Below are positions 8,776 to 16,763 of a stretch of DNA of 27,008 nucleotides, piece by piece. Source of the DNA: an uncultured Bacteroidota bacterium. Lineage in GTDB: Bacteria > Bacteroidota > Bacteroidia > Chitinophagales > Chitinophagaceae. Location: NCBI GenBank assembly GCA_903913355.1, contig CAIWKU010000297.1:1-27008 (forward strand), in the 5' to 3' direction. The position numbers and the translations under genes were made by a program. The notes under the pieces were generated by a model. It was given only the letters and a program-made list of their open reading frames with translations. It was not told the DNA's origin and made no database searches. Each line of letters begins with the position of its first letter. Within the stretch, counting starts at the first letter, position 1.

Positions 8776-9159
8776 ATGGAAAGCCTTACCGTCAATACTT
8801 TCGTAAAAAATATTCATCAAACTATTGCCTTCTATAAGCAATTGGGTTTTGAATTGACTATGCAGGTTCCCGAAGAAGGAGATGAACTTATTTGGGCCAT
8901 GCTGATAAACGGCAGCGTAACCATCATGGTGCAAAGCTTTGAGAGTTTAGGCGAGGAACTACCCGGTATCAACAGAAACCAGTCCGGTGGTAGTTTACTA
9001 TTTTATATAAAACTGAAACAGATCAGGGAGTATTTTGAAAAAATAAAAGACAAAGTGGAAATTATTAAAGGCCTTGAAAAAACATTTTATGGGGCCACAG
9101 AATTTACGATCAGAGATATCGATGGTTACCATCTCACTTTCGCTGAGGATGAACCTTAA
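8776..9159 (+). CDS. VOC-fold (glyoxalase/bleomycin-resistance superfamily) protein
   Basis: A 127-residue protein with the paired beta-alpha-beta-beta-beta pattern of the vicinal oxygen chelate superfamily: it starts with VNTFVKNIHQTIAFYKQLGF and ends with the typical FTIRDIDGYHLTFAE. The superfamily includes glyoxalase I, extradiol dioxygenases and antibiotic-binding proteins; the sequence does not decide between them. The terminal YHLTFAE offers a possible metal-ligand Glu, but the usual N-terminal His is not obvious (the segment reads VNTFVKN), so it may bind rather than catalyse. It follows the PBP gene by 19 bases and converges with porQ, leaving a 26-base gap. Confidence 0.85.
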   Translation: MESLTVNTFVKNIHQTIAFYKQLGFELTMQVPEEGDELIWAMLINGSVTIMVQSFESLGEELPGINRNQSGGSLLFYIKLKQIREYFEKIKDKVEIIKGLEKTFYGATEFTIRDIDGYHLTFAEDEP

Positions 9160-9185
9160 TAACTTCTTTTTCAGAAAACTATTTT

Positions 9186-10211
9186 TTACAAAGCACCTTT
9201 CCAATTAAGATTCAATGAAAGCTGGTGAAACAGGTTACTTTGATAAAAACCTGTCGCATATCGTATATGCATTTTTTTTAAAAGTATCCCCGCTCCCATC
9301 GTAAATCCATTCAACCCGCTGGTGATATTATAGGCATTCAGGTCCTGCCTGCGCAAAAAATTATACCCCGCATCTACTTCCAGTTTTTCAGTAAGAAATA
9401 CCTGGGTAGATAATACCAAATGTGAAAAGATATTTTGTAAAGTAGTATTGCTGTTATAATTAGGGTCGCCCTCCGCAGATCGAAAACTGGTATCATTATA
9501 GTAGGTATTCAATTGCTGCAAATGATGCGCGGTAAGCGAAAACTGTATAGGAGCTTTAGCCAATCTTTTGGTGATCCCCATTTCTATGTCAAAAGGCAAT
9601 TCTTCTTGTGTACTGCCATCATAGGTTTTCAACTGGCTACCCATATTCTTTACAACCATACTTACCTGGATACGGTTAACAGAATCATAATAAGTTACCC
9701 CGAAATCAAAAGCCAGAGCAGAAGATCGGTACATGCCATAATTCGAGTTGATATATTTCAGGGTCAGACCATACCAAAATCTTTCATGGTATTGTCTTGA
9801 TGCCATTACCTGTGCCACATAATCAACCGGATGAAATGTACCCAATATATTTCCGGAAGCATCCGTTTGTGGGATACTCCCATAATCGAAATAATTAACA
9901 CCCGCTGCAAAATTTGTATGTAGAGAGGATGCGTGCCAGGCACTGGTAAGACTATAATTTCGAATACCTGCTAAAAAGGAATTAAAGGAAGTACTCACCT
10001 GCCCATTCATCGAGGGTCTAAGCAAAGCCGGGTCCTGAAAAGCCAATCCCAGGTTGTTTCCAATAGCAGAAATATTCACACCACCCAAAGAAGATAGCTG
10101 TGCCTCATTAGGTTGGCCAAGAAAATTGAACACGGTATTCCCGCCCAATGTCTGCGCCGAAACACTACTCCAAAAAAGAATTCCGGTTATCAATACAACA
10201 ATACCGCGCAT
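9186..10211 (-). CDS. porQ: Type IX secretion system protein PorQ
   Basis: An outer-membrane beta-barrel protein of about 341 residues with signal peptide MRGIVVLITGILFWSSVSAQ, then the family's opening pattern: GGNTVFNFLGQPNEAQLSSLGG followed by FQDPALLRPSMNGQ and alternating aromatic/polar strands typical of FadL-like barrels. PorQ belongs to the T9SS attachment complex (with PorU, PorV and PorZ), which handles cargo after outer-membrane passage. I chose the ATG at 10211: the frame stays open to 10301, but those 30 extra residues are encoded by intergenic-type quasi-repeats and would bury the signal peptide. It follows lon by about 110 bases on the same strand. No A-signal/CTD cargo protein occurs in the window. 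Confidence 0.85.
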   Translation of the reverse strand: MRGIVVLITGILFWSSVSAQTLGGNTVFNFLGQPNEAQLSSLGGVNISAIGNNLGLAFQDPALLRPSMNGQVSTSFNSFLAGIRNYSLTSAWHASSLHTNFAAGVNYFDYGSIPQTDASGNILGTFHPVDYVAQVMASRQYHERFWYGLTLKYINSNYGMYRSSALAFDFGVTYYDSVNRIQVSMVVKNMGSQLKTYDGSTQEELPFDIEMGITKRLAKAPIQFSLTAHHLQQLNTYYNDTSFRSAEGDPNYNSNTTLQNIFSHLVLSTQVFLTEKLEVDAGYNFLRRQDLNAYNITSGLNGFTMGAGILLKKMHIRYATGFYQSNLFHQLSLNLNWKGAL

Positions 10212-10244
10212 GCCTAAGATTATCCTCAAATCTAAGGAGAAGCG

Positions 10245-10321
10245 ATTGAATATTGAATGTTGAATGTAAATGGCTGAATCAGTCAATGGCCAATGACTCA
10301 ATGACCAATGACCAATGACAC
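10245..10321. repeat. Short quasi-repeats between lon and porQ
   Basis: The gap holds tandem-like short words: GAATATTGAATGTTGAATG at about 10247-10266, then CAATGGCCAATGACTCAATG and CAATGACCAATGACC at about 10286-10318. They are imperfect and of no known function, and belong to the class of intergenic word repeats also seen near 1330, 15490, 20530 and 21650. No gene is supported here. Confidence 0.6.
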
Positions 10322-12724
10322 TTACACCAATGCCAAATCCACAACCTGTTGCATGGTTTTCACATAATGAAACTGAACACCTTTGATAAAGCTGCTATCA
10401 ATTTCATTCACATCTTTTTCATTCTGCCAGCAAAGAACAATCTCTTTTAAGCCTGCCCTTTTTGCGGCCAGTATTTTTTCTTTGATTCCCCCTACCGGTA
10501 ATACCTGGCCACGAAGCGTGATCTCACCTGTCATAGCAAGGAAAGGTTTTACTTTTCTTCCGGTAAATGCAGAAGTCAAAGAGGTAAGCATAGTAATACC
10601 GGCACTTGGACCATCTTTGGGTACAGCCCCTTCCGGAACATGGATATGGATATTTTTTTTTGCAAACTCAGCAGGATCGATCCCGAATTTTTTCGCATTT
10701 GCCTGTAAATAACTGAGGGCAGTTGAAGCACTTTCTTTCATCACATTACCCAGGTTACCGGTCAGTTTCAACTCTCCTTTTCCGTCAGCCAATATGGTTT
10801 CAATAAATAAAATATCACCGCCAACATAGGTCCAGGCAAGGCCAACTGCCACTCCGGGCATATTAGCCGTTTTATAAATTTCATTACTATATCGGGATTG
10901 CCCTAAAATCTTTTCTACATCAGCAATGGTAATATTTGATTTCAATTTGCCTTTCGTAGCCAGTTCTTTTGCCTGGAATCGCATAATGGAAGCAAGCTGT
11001 CTGTCAAGTTCCCTGACACCACTTTCACGTGTATGACTTTCAATTACTTTCTCCAATACATTATCATTGATACGGAAATTCACATTTGCCAAACCATGCG
11101 CTTCTTTTTGTTTGGGCACCAGATGACGTTTGGCTATCTCCACTTTTTCTTCAATCGCATATCCGCTAAGATCAATAATCTCGAGTCGGTCGCGCAAGGC
11201 AGGTTGAATATTCTGTATATTATTGGCAGTAGCAATAAACAATACTTTGCTCAGATCATATTCCAGTTCCAGGTAATTATCGTAAAAACTATTATTCTGT
11301 TCAGGATCCAATACTTCCAATAATGCAGAAGAAGGATCGCCCCTGAAGTCAGCGCCAATTTTATCAATCTCATCCAGTATCATTACAGGGTTAGATGATT
11401 TGCATTTGCGGATATTCTGGATAATTCTACCCGGCATGGCGCCAATATAGGTTTTACGGTGACCGCGTATTTCACTCTCATCATGCAGACCGCCTAAACT
11501 TACCCGAACATATTTTCTACCAATGGCATGCGCAATAGATCTGCCCAACGAAGTTTTTCCGATACCGGGAGGTCCGAGAAAACAAAGGATCGGGCTTTTC
11601 ATATCCCCTTTTAATTTTAATACCGCGAGGTATTCCAATATCCGGGTTTTGATTTTACCCATACCATAATGATCTGCATCCAGCACTTTCTTGGCATTTT
11701 TCAAATCATAATTATCAGAAGTATAATCCAGCCAGGGCAGATCGAGCATCAGGTCTAAATGATTGTATACAACCGAATAATCAGGAGTAGTAGGATGCAT
11801 TCTTTCCAGCTTTGCAATACCGCTTTTAAAAAGAACTTTGGCAGCTTCGGGCCATTTTTTGCCCTCTGCTTTTTTCTTCATTTCATTGATCTCTCTTTCG
11901 TTGGTATCGCCACCCAGCTCATCTTTGATACTTTTCAATTGCTGCTGCAGAAAATAATCGCGCTGTTGCTTATCAATTTCTGTTCGGGTTTTATTGGTAA
12001 CCTTATCTTTTAATTCGGCAAACTGCAGTTCCTTCTGTAATACAAAGATTAATTGCTCAGCCCGCTGATGAATATCATTCATCTCCAGTAAACTTTGTTT
12101 TTCAGTCAGTTCACTGTTTAGGTTACTGCTTACAAAATTGATCAGGAAAGAAGGGTTCTCAATATTTTTCAGAATAATCGACGCCTCCGTTGGCATATTA
12201 GGCGAAAGCTGGATAATCTGGCCAGCCAGATCTTTGATGCTACTGATATACGCATCAAAATTTTCATTTACCGGAATAACATCATCAGGAAATAATTCAA
12301 TTGACGCTTTAAAATAAGGATCATCGCTTACAATTTTCCTGAGTGTAAAACGCTTTTTTCCCTGAATAATAATGGTAGTACCCCCATCTGGCATTTTGAT
12401 CAGTTTCACAATCTTAGCCACGGTACCTATTTCACAAAGATCGCCGGCCGCCGGTTCCTCAATATTCACATCTTTCTGTGCCAGTACACCAATCAGTTTA
12501 TCCGATTTATAGGCATCATTTACGGCTTTAATACTCTTATCCCTTCCCACAGTAATGGGCAATACTACCCCGGGAAAAAGTACCGTATTACGTAAGGGAA
12601 GTATTGGCAAAATATCCGGAATTACCTGGTTTTTATCCTGCTCGGTCTCATGCTCATTAATAGGTATTATGGGCATAAAATCCATATCCTCTTCCGATCT
12701 GAAAAACAATTTATCCTTTACCAT
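10322..12724 (-). CDS. lon: ATP-dependent Lon protease
   Basis: Cytoplasmic AAA+ serine protease that degrades misfolded and regulatory proteins. Its 800 residues comprise the LON substrate-binding domain (about residues 35-240, starting ILPILPLRNTVLFPG), a coiled helical linker with the motif DYFLQQQLKSIKDELGG (257-272), the AAA+ module with Walker A GPPGIGKT at 384-391 and Walker B DEID at 451-454, and the protease domain with Ser707 in PKDGPSAG and Lys750 in GGIKEK, the family's Ser-Lys dyad at its normal 43-residue spacing. It is complete and typical for LonA. ATG at 12724; a Met at residue 14 is a possible alternative start. The 215-base upstream gap contains the terminator of the preceding lipoprotein gene, so lon probably has its own promoter, which I could not place. 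Confidence 0.97.
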   Translation of the reverse strand: MVKDKLFFRSEEDMDFMPIIPINEHETEQDKNQVIPDILPILPLRNTVLFPGVVLPITVGRDKSIKAVNDAYKSDKLIGVLAQKDVNIEEPAAGDLCEIGTVAKIVKLIKMPDGGTTIIIQGKKRFTLRKIVSDDPYFKASIELFPDDVIPVNENFDAYISSIKDLAGQIIQLSPNMPTEASIILKNIENPSFLINFVSSNLNSELTEKQSLLEMNDIHQRAEQLIFVLQKELQFAELKDKVTNKTRTEIDKQQRDYFLQQQLKSIKDELGGDTNEREINEMKKKAEGKKWPEAAKVLFKSGIAKLERMHPTTPDYSVVYNHLDLMLDLPWLDYTSDNYDLKNAKKVLDADHYGMGKIKTRILEYLAVLKLKGDMKSPILCFLGPPGIGKTSLGRSIAHAIGRKYVRVSLGGLHDESEIRGHRKTYIGAMPGRIIQNIRKCKSSNPVMILDEIDKIGADFRGDPSSALLEVLDPEQNNSFYDNYLELEYDLSKVLFIATANNIQNIQPALRDRLEIIDLSGYAIEEKVEIAKRHLVPKQKEAHGLANVNFRINDNVLEKVIESHTRESGVRELDRQLASIMRFQAKELATKGKLKSNITIADVEKILGQSRYSNEIYKTANMPGVAVGLAWTYVGGDILFIETILADGKGELKLTGNLGNVMKESASTALSYLQANAKKFGIDPAEFAKKNIHIHVPEGAVPKDGPSAGITMLTSLTSAFTGRKVKPFLAMTGEITLRGQVLPVGGIKEKILAAKRAGLKEIVLCWQNEKDVNEIDSSFIKGVQFHYVKTMQQVVDLALV

Positions 12725-12847
12725 ATGCTATCATCTTTAGCCAAAATGGCATACTACCATTCCGGAATTGTCTAAAATAAGTGGCACAAATTAGGTCAAT
12801 ATTGATGCCATCAGTCCCGAAAACGGGAATTTGGTACAAACTGGCAC

Positions 12848-12876
12848 AAAAAAATCCTCCCGTTTTAGCGGGAGGA
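12848..12876 (-). terminator. Rho-independent terminator of the small lipoprotein gene
   Basis: The 8-bp perfect stem tcctcccg/cgggagga (12855-12862 with 12869-12876) has a 6-base loop. On the minus strand it is followed directly by seven U residues (A tract at 12848-12854). It lies 64 bases beyond the lipoprotein stop and ends that transcript before lon. Confidence 0.85.
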
Positions 12877-12939
12877 CCTTGTCTGCCGTTAAGCAGAATT
12901 CTTACAATAAGTAATATAAAGTAATCAAGTACTTATCAA

Positions 12940-13122
12940 TTACATTTTGGTCTTAGTAGTATCTGCTTTTTTGGTGGTGTCCATAGCAGCTTTCTTGGTA
13001 GTGTCCATTTTAGTGGTGTCCATGGCAGCTTTAGGGCTGTCAGCTTTTGCTTCTTTGTTCTCACCATTGTTACAGGCAGCCATAAAACCAGCTACAGCTA
13101 AGATTGCGAATACTTTTTTCAT
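12940..13122 (-). CDS. Small lipoprotein with Asp-Thr-Thr-Lys repeats
   Basis: A predicted 60-residue lipoprotein. The signal sequence MKKVFAILAVAGFMAAC ends in a lipobox with Cys17, leaving a 44-residue mature chain made almost wholly of Lys, Asp, Thr and Ala with the unit DTTK four times (three as MDTTK, at residues 34, 39 and 47, and once as ADTTK). No domain is recognised; the tail is probably disordered and highly charged. The frame stays open upstream to 13326, but that extension overlaps the end of der and has no protein character, and the promoter-like element at 13156-13186 sits just upstream of the ATG at 13122, so the short start is preferred. With its own promoter and terminator it appears to be a single-gene transcription unit. 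Confidence 0.8.
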   Translation of the reverse strand: MKKVFAILAVAGFMAACNNGENKEAKADSPKAAMDTTKMDTTKKAAMDTTKKADTTKTKM

Positions 13123-13155
13123 TTGTACTTGTTTTTTTAGGGTTATAATTGGGCG

Positions 13156-13186
13156 CAAAGATAATATTCCCTTTGATCTTTGCAAG
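13156..13186 (-). promoter_or_regulatory. Promoter of the small lipoprotein gene
   Basis: CTTG (13186-13183), a 19-base spacer and TATCTTTG (13163-13156) match the Bacteroidota TTTG-N19-TAnnTTTG promoter with one mismatch. A 7-bp inverted repeat (CAAAGAT at 13156-13162, ATCTTTG at 13176-13182) lies over the -7 box and spacer and could be an operator or chance. The leader would be about 27 nt. Confidence 0.6.
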
Positions 13187-13201
13187 TTTTGACAGTTTTT
13201 T

Positions 13202-14515
13202 TTATTTTTTCCGGAAAAAGATCCTGATTGGCACCCCGGTAAACTTGAAATTTTCCCGCAATTTGTTCTCCAGATAGTTCTTATAGGGGGTCTTAATATC
13301 ATCCGGGTAATTGGTAAAAAATGCAAAAGAAGGCACCGGAGTAGGTAATTGGGTCACAAACTTGATCTTGATCGGATTTCCACGTACCACCGGGGCATGA
13401 TAGGCTTCCACGGCTTTCAGCATGGCATCATTCAGCTTGGAGGTAGGCACTTTCTTATGCCGGTTCTCATATACTTCCAGTCCCAGTTCTATCGCTTTGA
13501 AAATCCTGGTTTTTTCCTTTACTGAAATAAATACGATTGGCACATCCGTAAAAGGGGCCAGTTTCTGTTTTAAGGCTTTTTCGTAATCCCTGGCAGTATT
13601 GGTATCTTTTTCGATCAAATCCCATTTATTCACCAAAATCACCACGCCCTTGCCTTTTCTTACGGCAAGACTAAAAATGGTGATATCCTGTGCGGTTACT
13701 CCTTTATCGGCATCCAGTACAATCAAACAAACATCGGCATCATCCATGGCTTTGATGGCCCGTATGATGGAATAGAACTCCAAATCATCTTTTTCTTTGC
13801 TTTTCTTTCGAATACCCGCCGTATCAATCAATACAAATTCCTTCTGAAACAGGTTATAATGGGTGTGGATACTATCCCTGGTGGTGCCTGACACATCGCT
13901 TACAATGGTTCTTTCCTGACCTATCAGCGCATTTAATAAAGAAGATTTACCTACGTTGGGCTGACCAATAATGGCAAATTTCGGCAGGTCTGATTCTCGC
14001 ATAGCCGCTTCCACATCCTCAGCTGTAATGGGCTCGGTAACCGCATCCAGCAATTCTCCGGTACCGCTACCTGAAATACTACTGATAAAGAAATTATTTT
14101 TGAAGCCCAAAGAATAAAATTCGGTTGCCTCTAGTTCCCTGGTCCCATTATCCACTTTATTTACGACAACATATACCGGTTTCTTACCTCTACGCAGCAT
14201 ATCTGCCATAGCTTCATCTAAATCAGTAATGCCTGTTGCTACATCTACCATGAATATAATAGAATCGGCTTCCTCAATGGCAATCCGAACCTGTTTGCGT
14301 ATCTCTGTCTCAAAAATATCATCACTGGCGGGCACAAAACCGCCTGTATCAATCAGGTTAAAAACCTTCCCGTTCCAGTCGGCCAAACCATACTGCCTGT
14401 CGCGGGTAACCCCGCTGATATCATCCACAATGGCTTTCCGCTGTTCCAGAAAACGATTAAATAAGGTGCTCTTACCCACATTGGGTCTCCCTACAATAGC
14501 AACTGTATAACTCAT
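13202..14515 (-). CDS. der: Ribosome-assembly GTPase Der (EngA)
   Basis: Double-GTPase needed for 50S subunit maturation. First G domain: P-loop GRPNVGKST at residues 9-17, DTGG at 56-59, NKVD at 119-122. Second G domain: GQPNVGKS at 184-191, DTAG at 231-234, NKWD at 296-299. A C-terminal KH-like domain occupies about 350-437 and ends in the usual FTGVPIRIFFRKK. The 437-residue length is normal. It lies 85 bases downstream of era on the same strand; the two ribosome GTPases may share a transcript. A weak hairpin (atcct/aggat) sits in the gap. Confidence 0.97.
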   Translation of the reverse strand: MSYTVAIVGRPNVGKSTLFNRFLEQRKAIVDDISGVTRDRQYGLADWNGKVFNLIDTGGFVPASDDIFETEIRKQVRIAIEEADSIIFMVDVATGITDLDEAMADMLRRGKKPVYVVVNKVDNGTRELEATEFYSLGFKNNFFISSISGSGTGELLDAVTEPITAEDVEAAMRESDLPKFAIIGQPNVGKSSLLNALIGQERTIVSDVSGTTRDSIHTHYNLFQKEFVLIDTAGIRKKSKEKDDLEFYSIIRAIKAMDDADVCLIVLDADKGVTAQDITIFSLAVRKGKGVVILVNKWDLIEKDTNTARDYEKALKQKLAPFTDVPIVFISVKEKTRIFKAIELGLEVYENRHKKVPTSKLNDAMLKAVEAYHAPVVRGNPIKIKFVTQLPTPVPSFAFFTNYPDDIKTPYKNYLENKLRENFKFTGVPIRIFFRKK

Positions 14516-14600
14516 ATTCTTTGATCCTGTAAAGGATATTTAATTCTAAAAAAATCAATCAAACCATTCAACAATGCATCCATGAAACAATTAAATCGTC

Positions 14601-15473
14601 CTACTTATACCCATACTCCTTCAACTGCAATTCATTATCTCTCCACTTAGGTCTCACTTTTACAAACAGTTCCAAAAATACTTTTTGTTGAATAAACGCC
14701 TCAATATCCCTTCTCGCCAACATGCCTACCTGTTTAATCATACTCCCTCTATCACCAATAATGATTGCTTTTTGGGTTTCCCTGTTAACTATGATATCGG
14801 CTTGAATTTTTACAATATTTTCTTTCTCTTTGAATTCATTCACCATGACTGCTGTATGGTAAGGTATTTCATCTCCAAACAACTCATAGATCTTCTCCCG
14901 AATCATTTCTCCCACAAAAAACTTAGTAGGCAGATCGCTTAAATCCTCTTCGCTGTAAAATGGATCTGCTTCCGGAAGAAATCCCATAATAGCCGCCAGC
15001 AATTTATCGAGGTGCACATTTTCCAAAGCGGAAATTTTTACCAGCTGCTTGCAATATGCTTTGTCTGCAAAAAAACTTTCTGCCAGTTTGATTTTTCCAT
15101 TAGCGGCCTGGTCAATCTTATTTAATACCACAATACAAGGCACTTTTAAACGAAGGGCCTGGAATATGGCATCACATTCTTCAAAGTTTTCATTGGCATC
15201 TACCAGTAAAAGAGCAACATCCGCATCTTCCAATGCACTTTTTACCGAACCCATCATTTTCTCGTGTAGCTTATACCTGGGATCGATGATACCCGGTGTA
15301 TCAGAAAAAATGATCTGGTATTCGCCCGGTTTATTCAGAAATGCCTTGATACGGTGACGGGTGGTTTGCACTTTGGGCGAAACAATAGCCATTTTTTCCC
15401 CAATGAGTGCATTGAGTAAAGTGCTTTTGCCTGCATTGGGGCGACCAAATATGTTGACAAATCCAGATTTCAC
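14601..15473 (-). CDS. era: Ribosome-assembly GTPase Era
   Basis: GTPase that binds the 3' end of 16S rRNA during 30S maturation. Its 290 residues show the P-loop GRPNAGKST at 10-18, a G2 threonine in KVQTTRHR, DTPG at 58-61, NKID at 118-121, and a C-terminal KH domain with the GxxG loop in IIGDRGSMIKQ. The start is GTG at 15473: an in-frame stop lies four codons upstream with no ATG between, and the next ATG lies beyond the P-loop. The tRNA-fMet gene and its terminator lie upstream; der follows. Confidence 0.96.
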   Translation of the reverse strand: MKSGFVNIFGRPNAGKSTLLNALIGEKMAIVSPKVQTTRHRIKAFLNKPGEYQIIFSDTPGIIDPRYKLHEKMMGSVKSALEDADVALLLVDANENFEECDAIFQALRLKVPCIVVLNKIDQAANGKIKLAESFFADKAYCKQLVKISALENVHLDKLLAAIMGFLPEADPFYSEEDLSDLPTKFFVGEMIREKIYELFGDEIPYHTAVMVNEFKEKENIVKIQADIIVNRETQKAIIIGDRGSMIKQVGMLARRDIEAFIQQKVFLELFVKVRPKWRDNELQLKEYGYK

Positions 15474-15483
15474 AAAGGAAAAT

Positions 15484-15600
15484 TAGCAATAAGTAATCAG
15501 CAATCAACCACTAGCAATGAATCCGACAAGAAAATGGCTCCGAAATTCGGGGAGAGCTATACATTCGAAAAAATTGTTAATTGTTAATCATTAACTGTTA
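15484..15600. repeat. Intergenic quasi-repeats between tRNA-fMet and era
   Basis: Two word families are seen: AGCAATAAGTAATCAGCAAT at about 15484-15503 with a further AGCAATGAA at about 15513, and TTGTTAATTGTTAATC with AACTGTTAATTAA at about 15573-15604. No gene is present. The first block would lie just ahead of the era start. Confidence 0.5.
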
Positions 15601-15603
15601 ATT

Positions 15604-15625
15604 AAAAAAGGCCCTATCGGGCCTT

Positions 15626-15626
<1 letters not shown>
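15604..15626 (-). terminator. Rho-independent terminator of the tRNA-fMet gene
   Basis: On the minus strand AAAGGCCC-GATA-GGGCCTTT (15626-15607) forms an 8-bp stem with a tetraloop and is followed by a U run (15606-15604, merging with the stem's own U residues). Its first base is the last A of the encoded CCA, so the hairpin begins immediately at the tRNA 3' end. Confidence 0.85.
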
Positions 15627-15700
<74 letters not shown>

Positions 15701-15785
15701 ATGTATTGGGGTGCAAAAGTAGTGCCGGGAGGGTAAGCTTCCAAATCTTATTTTAAAACAGGAAAAGAGGGGGTGTAATTAATTA

Positions 15786-16520
15786 TTAATTGTCTTCCGC
15801 TCTATGTTTTATCGTAGCTCCGCCACTCGTACTGATCTCCCTGATCAATCCTGTGCCTTTATAAAAAATACTGCTTCCGCCACTGGCACCCGCATTGAGT
15901 TCTTTATTAACGGTGATATTGATATTGGATGCGCCACTGGCATCAATCTTGGCATGATCCGTTTTCAGATCGTAACATTTCATGGTGCAGGCACCGCTGG
16001 CATCAATGGTTGCTTCTTTGGCTGTTCCATTGATTCTCATATTGGATGCTCCGGTGGCTTCCAGATGCAGTCGGGCTACATTCACAGTTCCGGAAAAATC
16101 ACTCGCACCGGATAATTCGATTTTCAAGTCCTCCACCTTAATCGCCGATGTTGTTTTTAGATTACAGGCACCGGATGCCTCAACTCGGTTCAGACTTTTG
16201 AAAGTCACATAAGCTTTCATCTTATTATTTCCCCATATTTTCCAGTTCAATCCTTTCCCATCCAAATAGATATGCAGGGTATTGCCTTTTACTTCTGTAC
16301 GGATCCTTGTACGGATATCATCAGAGGAGGCACTTATGGCAACTGCTTCTTCATTACCCTGGGACAGATACAGATCGATAGCACCGGAAACCTCTATGGC
16401 TGAAAAAGAACTGATTTGGCGCACTTCGGCATTGGCATCCACCACTATATTCTTTTCATTCTGGGCATAAATAGCGGGTAAACTGAATAAGAGTACCAGG
16501 ACTATATAAAATCTCTTCAT
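15786..16520 (-). CDS. Head-GIN domain (DUF2807) exported protein
   Basis: A 244-residue exported protein: signal peptide MKRFYIVLVLLFSLPAIYAQ, then a beta-rich DUF2807 'auto-transporter head GIN' domain. Residues 60-235 repeat a Ser-Gly-Ala motif about every 18-22 residues (EVSGAIDLYL, EASGACNLKT, ELSGASDFSG, EATGASNMRI, DASGACTMKC, DASGASNINI, GASGGSSIFY), as in a right-handed beta-helix solenoid. The function of the family is not established. I place the start at the ATG at 16520; the frame is open to 16700, but that extension is antisense to the TPP riboswitch and would mask the signal peptide. It is divergent from the TonB-dependent receptor, with no evident functional link. Confidence 0.85.
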   Translation of the reverse strand: MKRFYIVLVLLFSLPAIYAQNEKNIVVDANAEVRQISSFSAIEVSGAIDLYLSQGNEEAVAISASSDDIRTRIRTEVKGNTLHIYLDGKGLNWKIWGNNKMKAYVTFKSLNRVEASGACNLKTTSAIKVEDLKIELSGASDFSGTVNVARLHLEATGASNMRINGTAKEATIDASGACTMKCYDLKTDHAKIDASGASNINITVNKELNAGASGGSSIFYKGTGLIREISTSGGATIKHRAEDN

Positions 16521-16565
16521 GATAAATGCTTTATACTGTAACGGTTGCAAAGAAATAAAGTTACA

Positions 16566-16597
16566 GTTGTGTTGCTTATTCTGAATGCCTATTTTTG
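16566..16597 (+). promoter_or_regulatory. Candidate promoter of the riboswitch-receptor transcript
   Basis: TATTTTTG at 16590-16597 is an exact TAnnTTTG -7 element, with GTTG at 16566-16569 20 bases upstream as a one-mismatch -33. The predicted start near 16604 falls just ahead of the TPP aptamer, as expected for a leader riboswitch. Confidence 0.55.
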
Positions 16598-16608
16598 CAA
16601 AAGATTTT

Positions 16609-16697
16609 TCCTCGGGGTGCTCTACCGCTATTAGCGGAAAGGCTGAGATAATACCCGTTGAACCTGAACAGGGTAATTCCTGCGAAGGGAAGGTGTA
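16609..16697 (+). promoter_or_regulatory. TPP riboswitch (THI element)
   Basis: The leader contains the conserved thiamine-pyrophosphate aptamer blocks in order: CGGGGTGCT at about 16613, the variable P3 hairpin CCGCT-ATT-AGCGG (16625-16637), GGCTGAGATAATACCC at 16641-16655, ACCTGAACAGGGTAAT at about 16662-16677 and CCTGCGAAGGGAAGG at about 16679-16693. This matches the family's core closely. It lies on the plus strand 67 bases before the receptor ATG, so intracellular TPP should repress the receptor. No terminator with a U tract is visible between aptamer and ATG, so control is probably at translation initiation. Confidence 0.95.
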
Positions 16698-16763
16698 CAT
16701 TTTTGTAGTCCCTCTCCATTAGCTATTCCCTGTTCCCATTTGTAAACTTTTAAAACGTAAAAA

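Noticed and set aside
10212..10301. A 30-residue N-terminal extension of PorQ
   Set aside because: It is encoded by intergenic-type quasi-repeats and precedes a good signal peptide that starts at the ATG at 10211.
12781..12855. Sigma-54-like TGGCAC motifs (two near-copies of TGGCACAAA)
   Set aside because: No TTGC -12 element stands at the required spacing, and the orientation points away from lon.
13123..13326. A 68-residue extension of the small lipoprotein
   Set aside because: It overlaps the end of der antiparallel-free in another frame, has no protein character, and spans the promoter at 13156-13186.
16521..16700. A 60-residue N-terminal extension of the DUF2807 protein
   Set aside because: It is antisense to the TPP riboswitch and its promoter, and the real signal peptide begins at the ATG at 16520.
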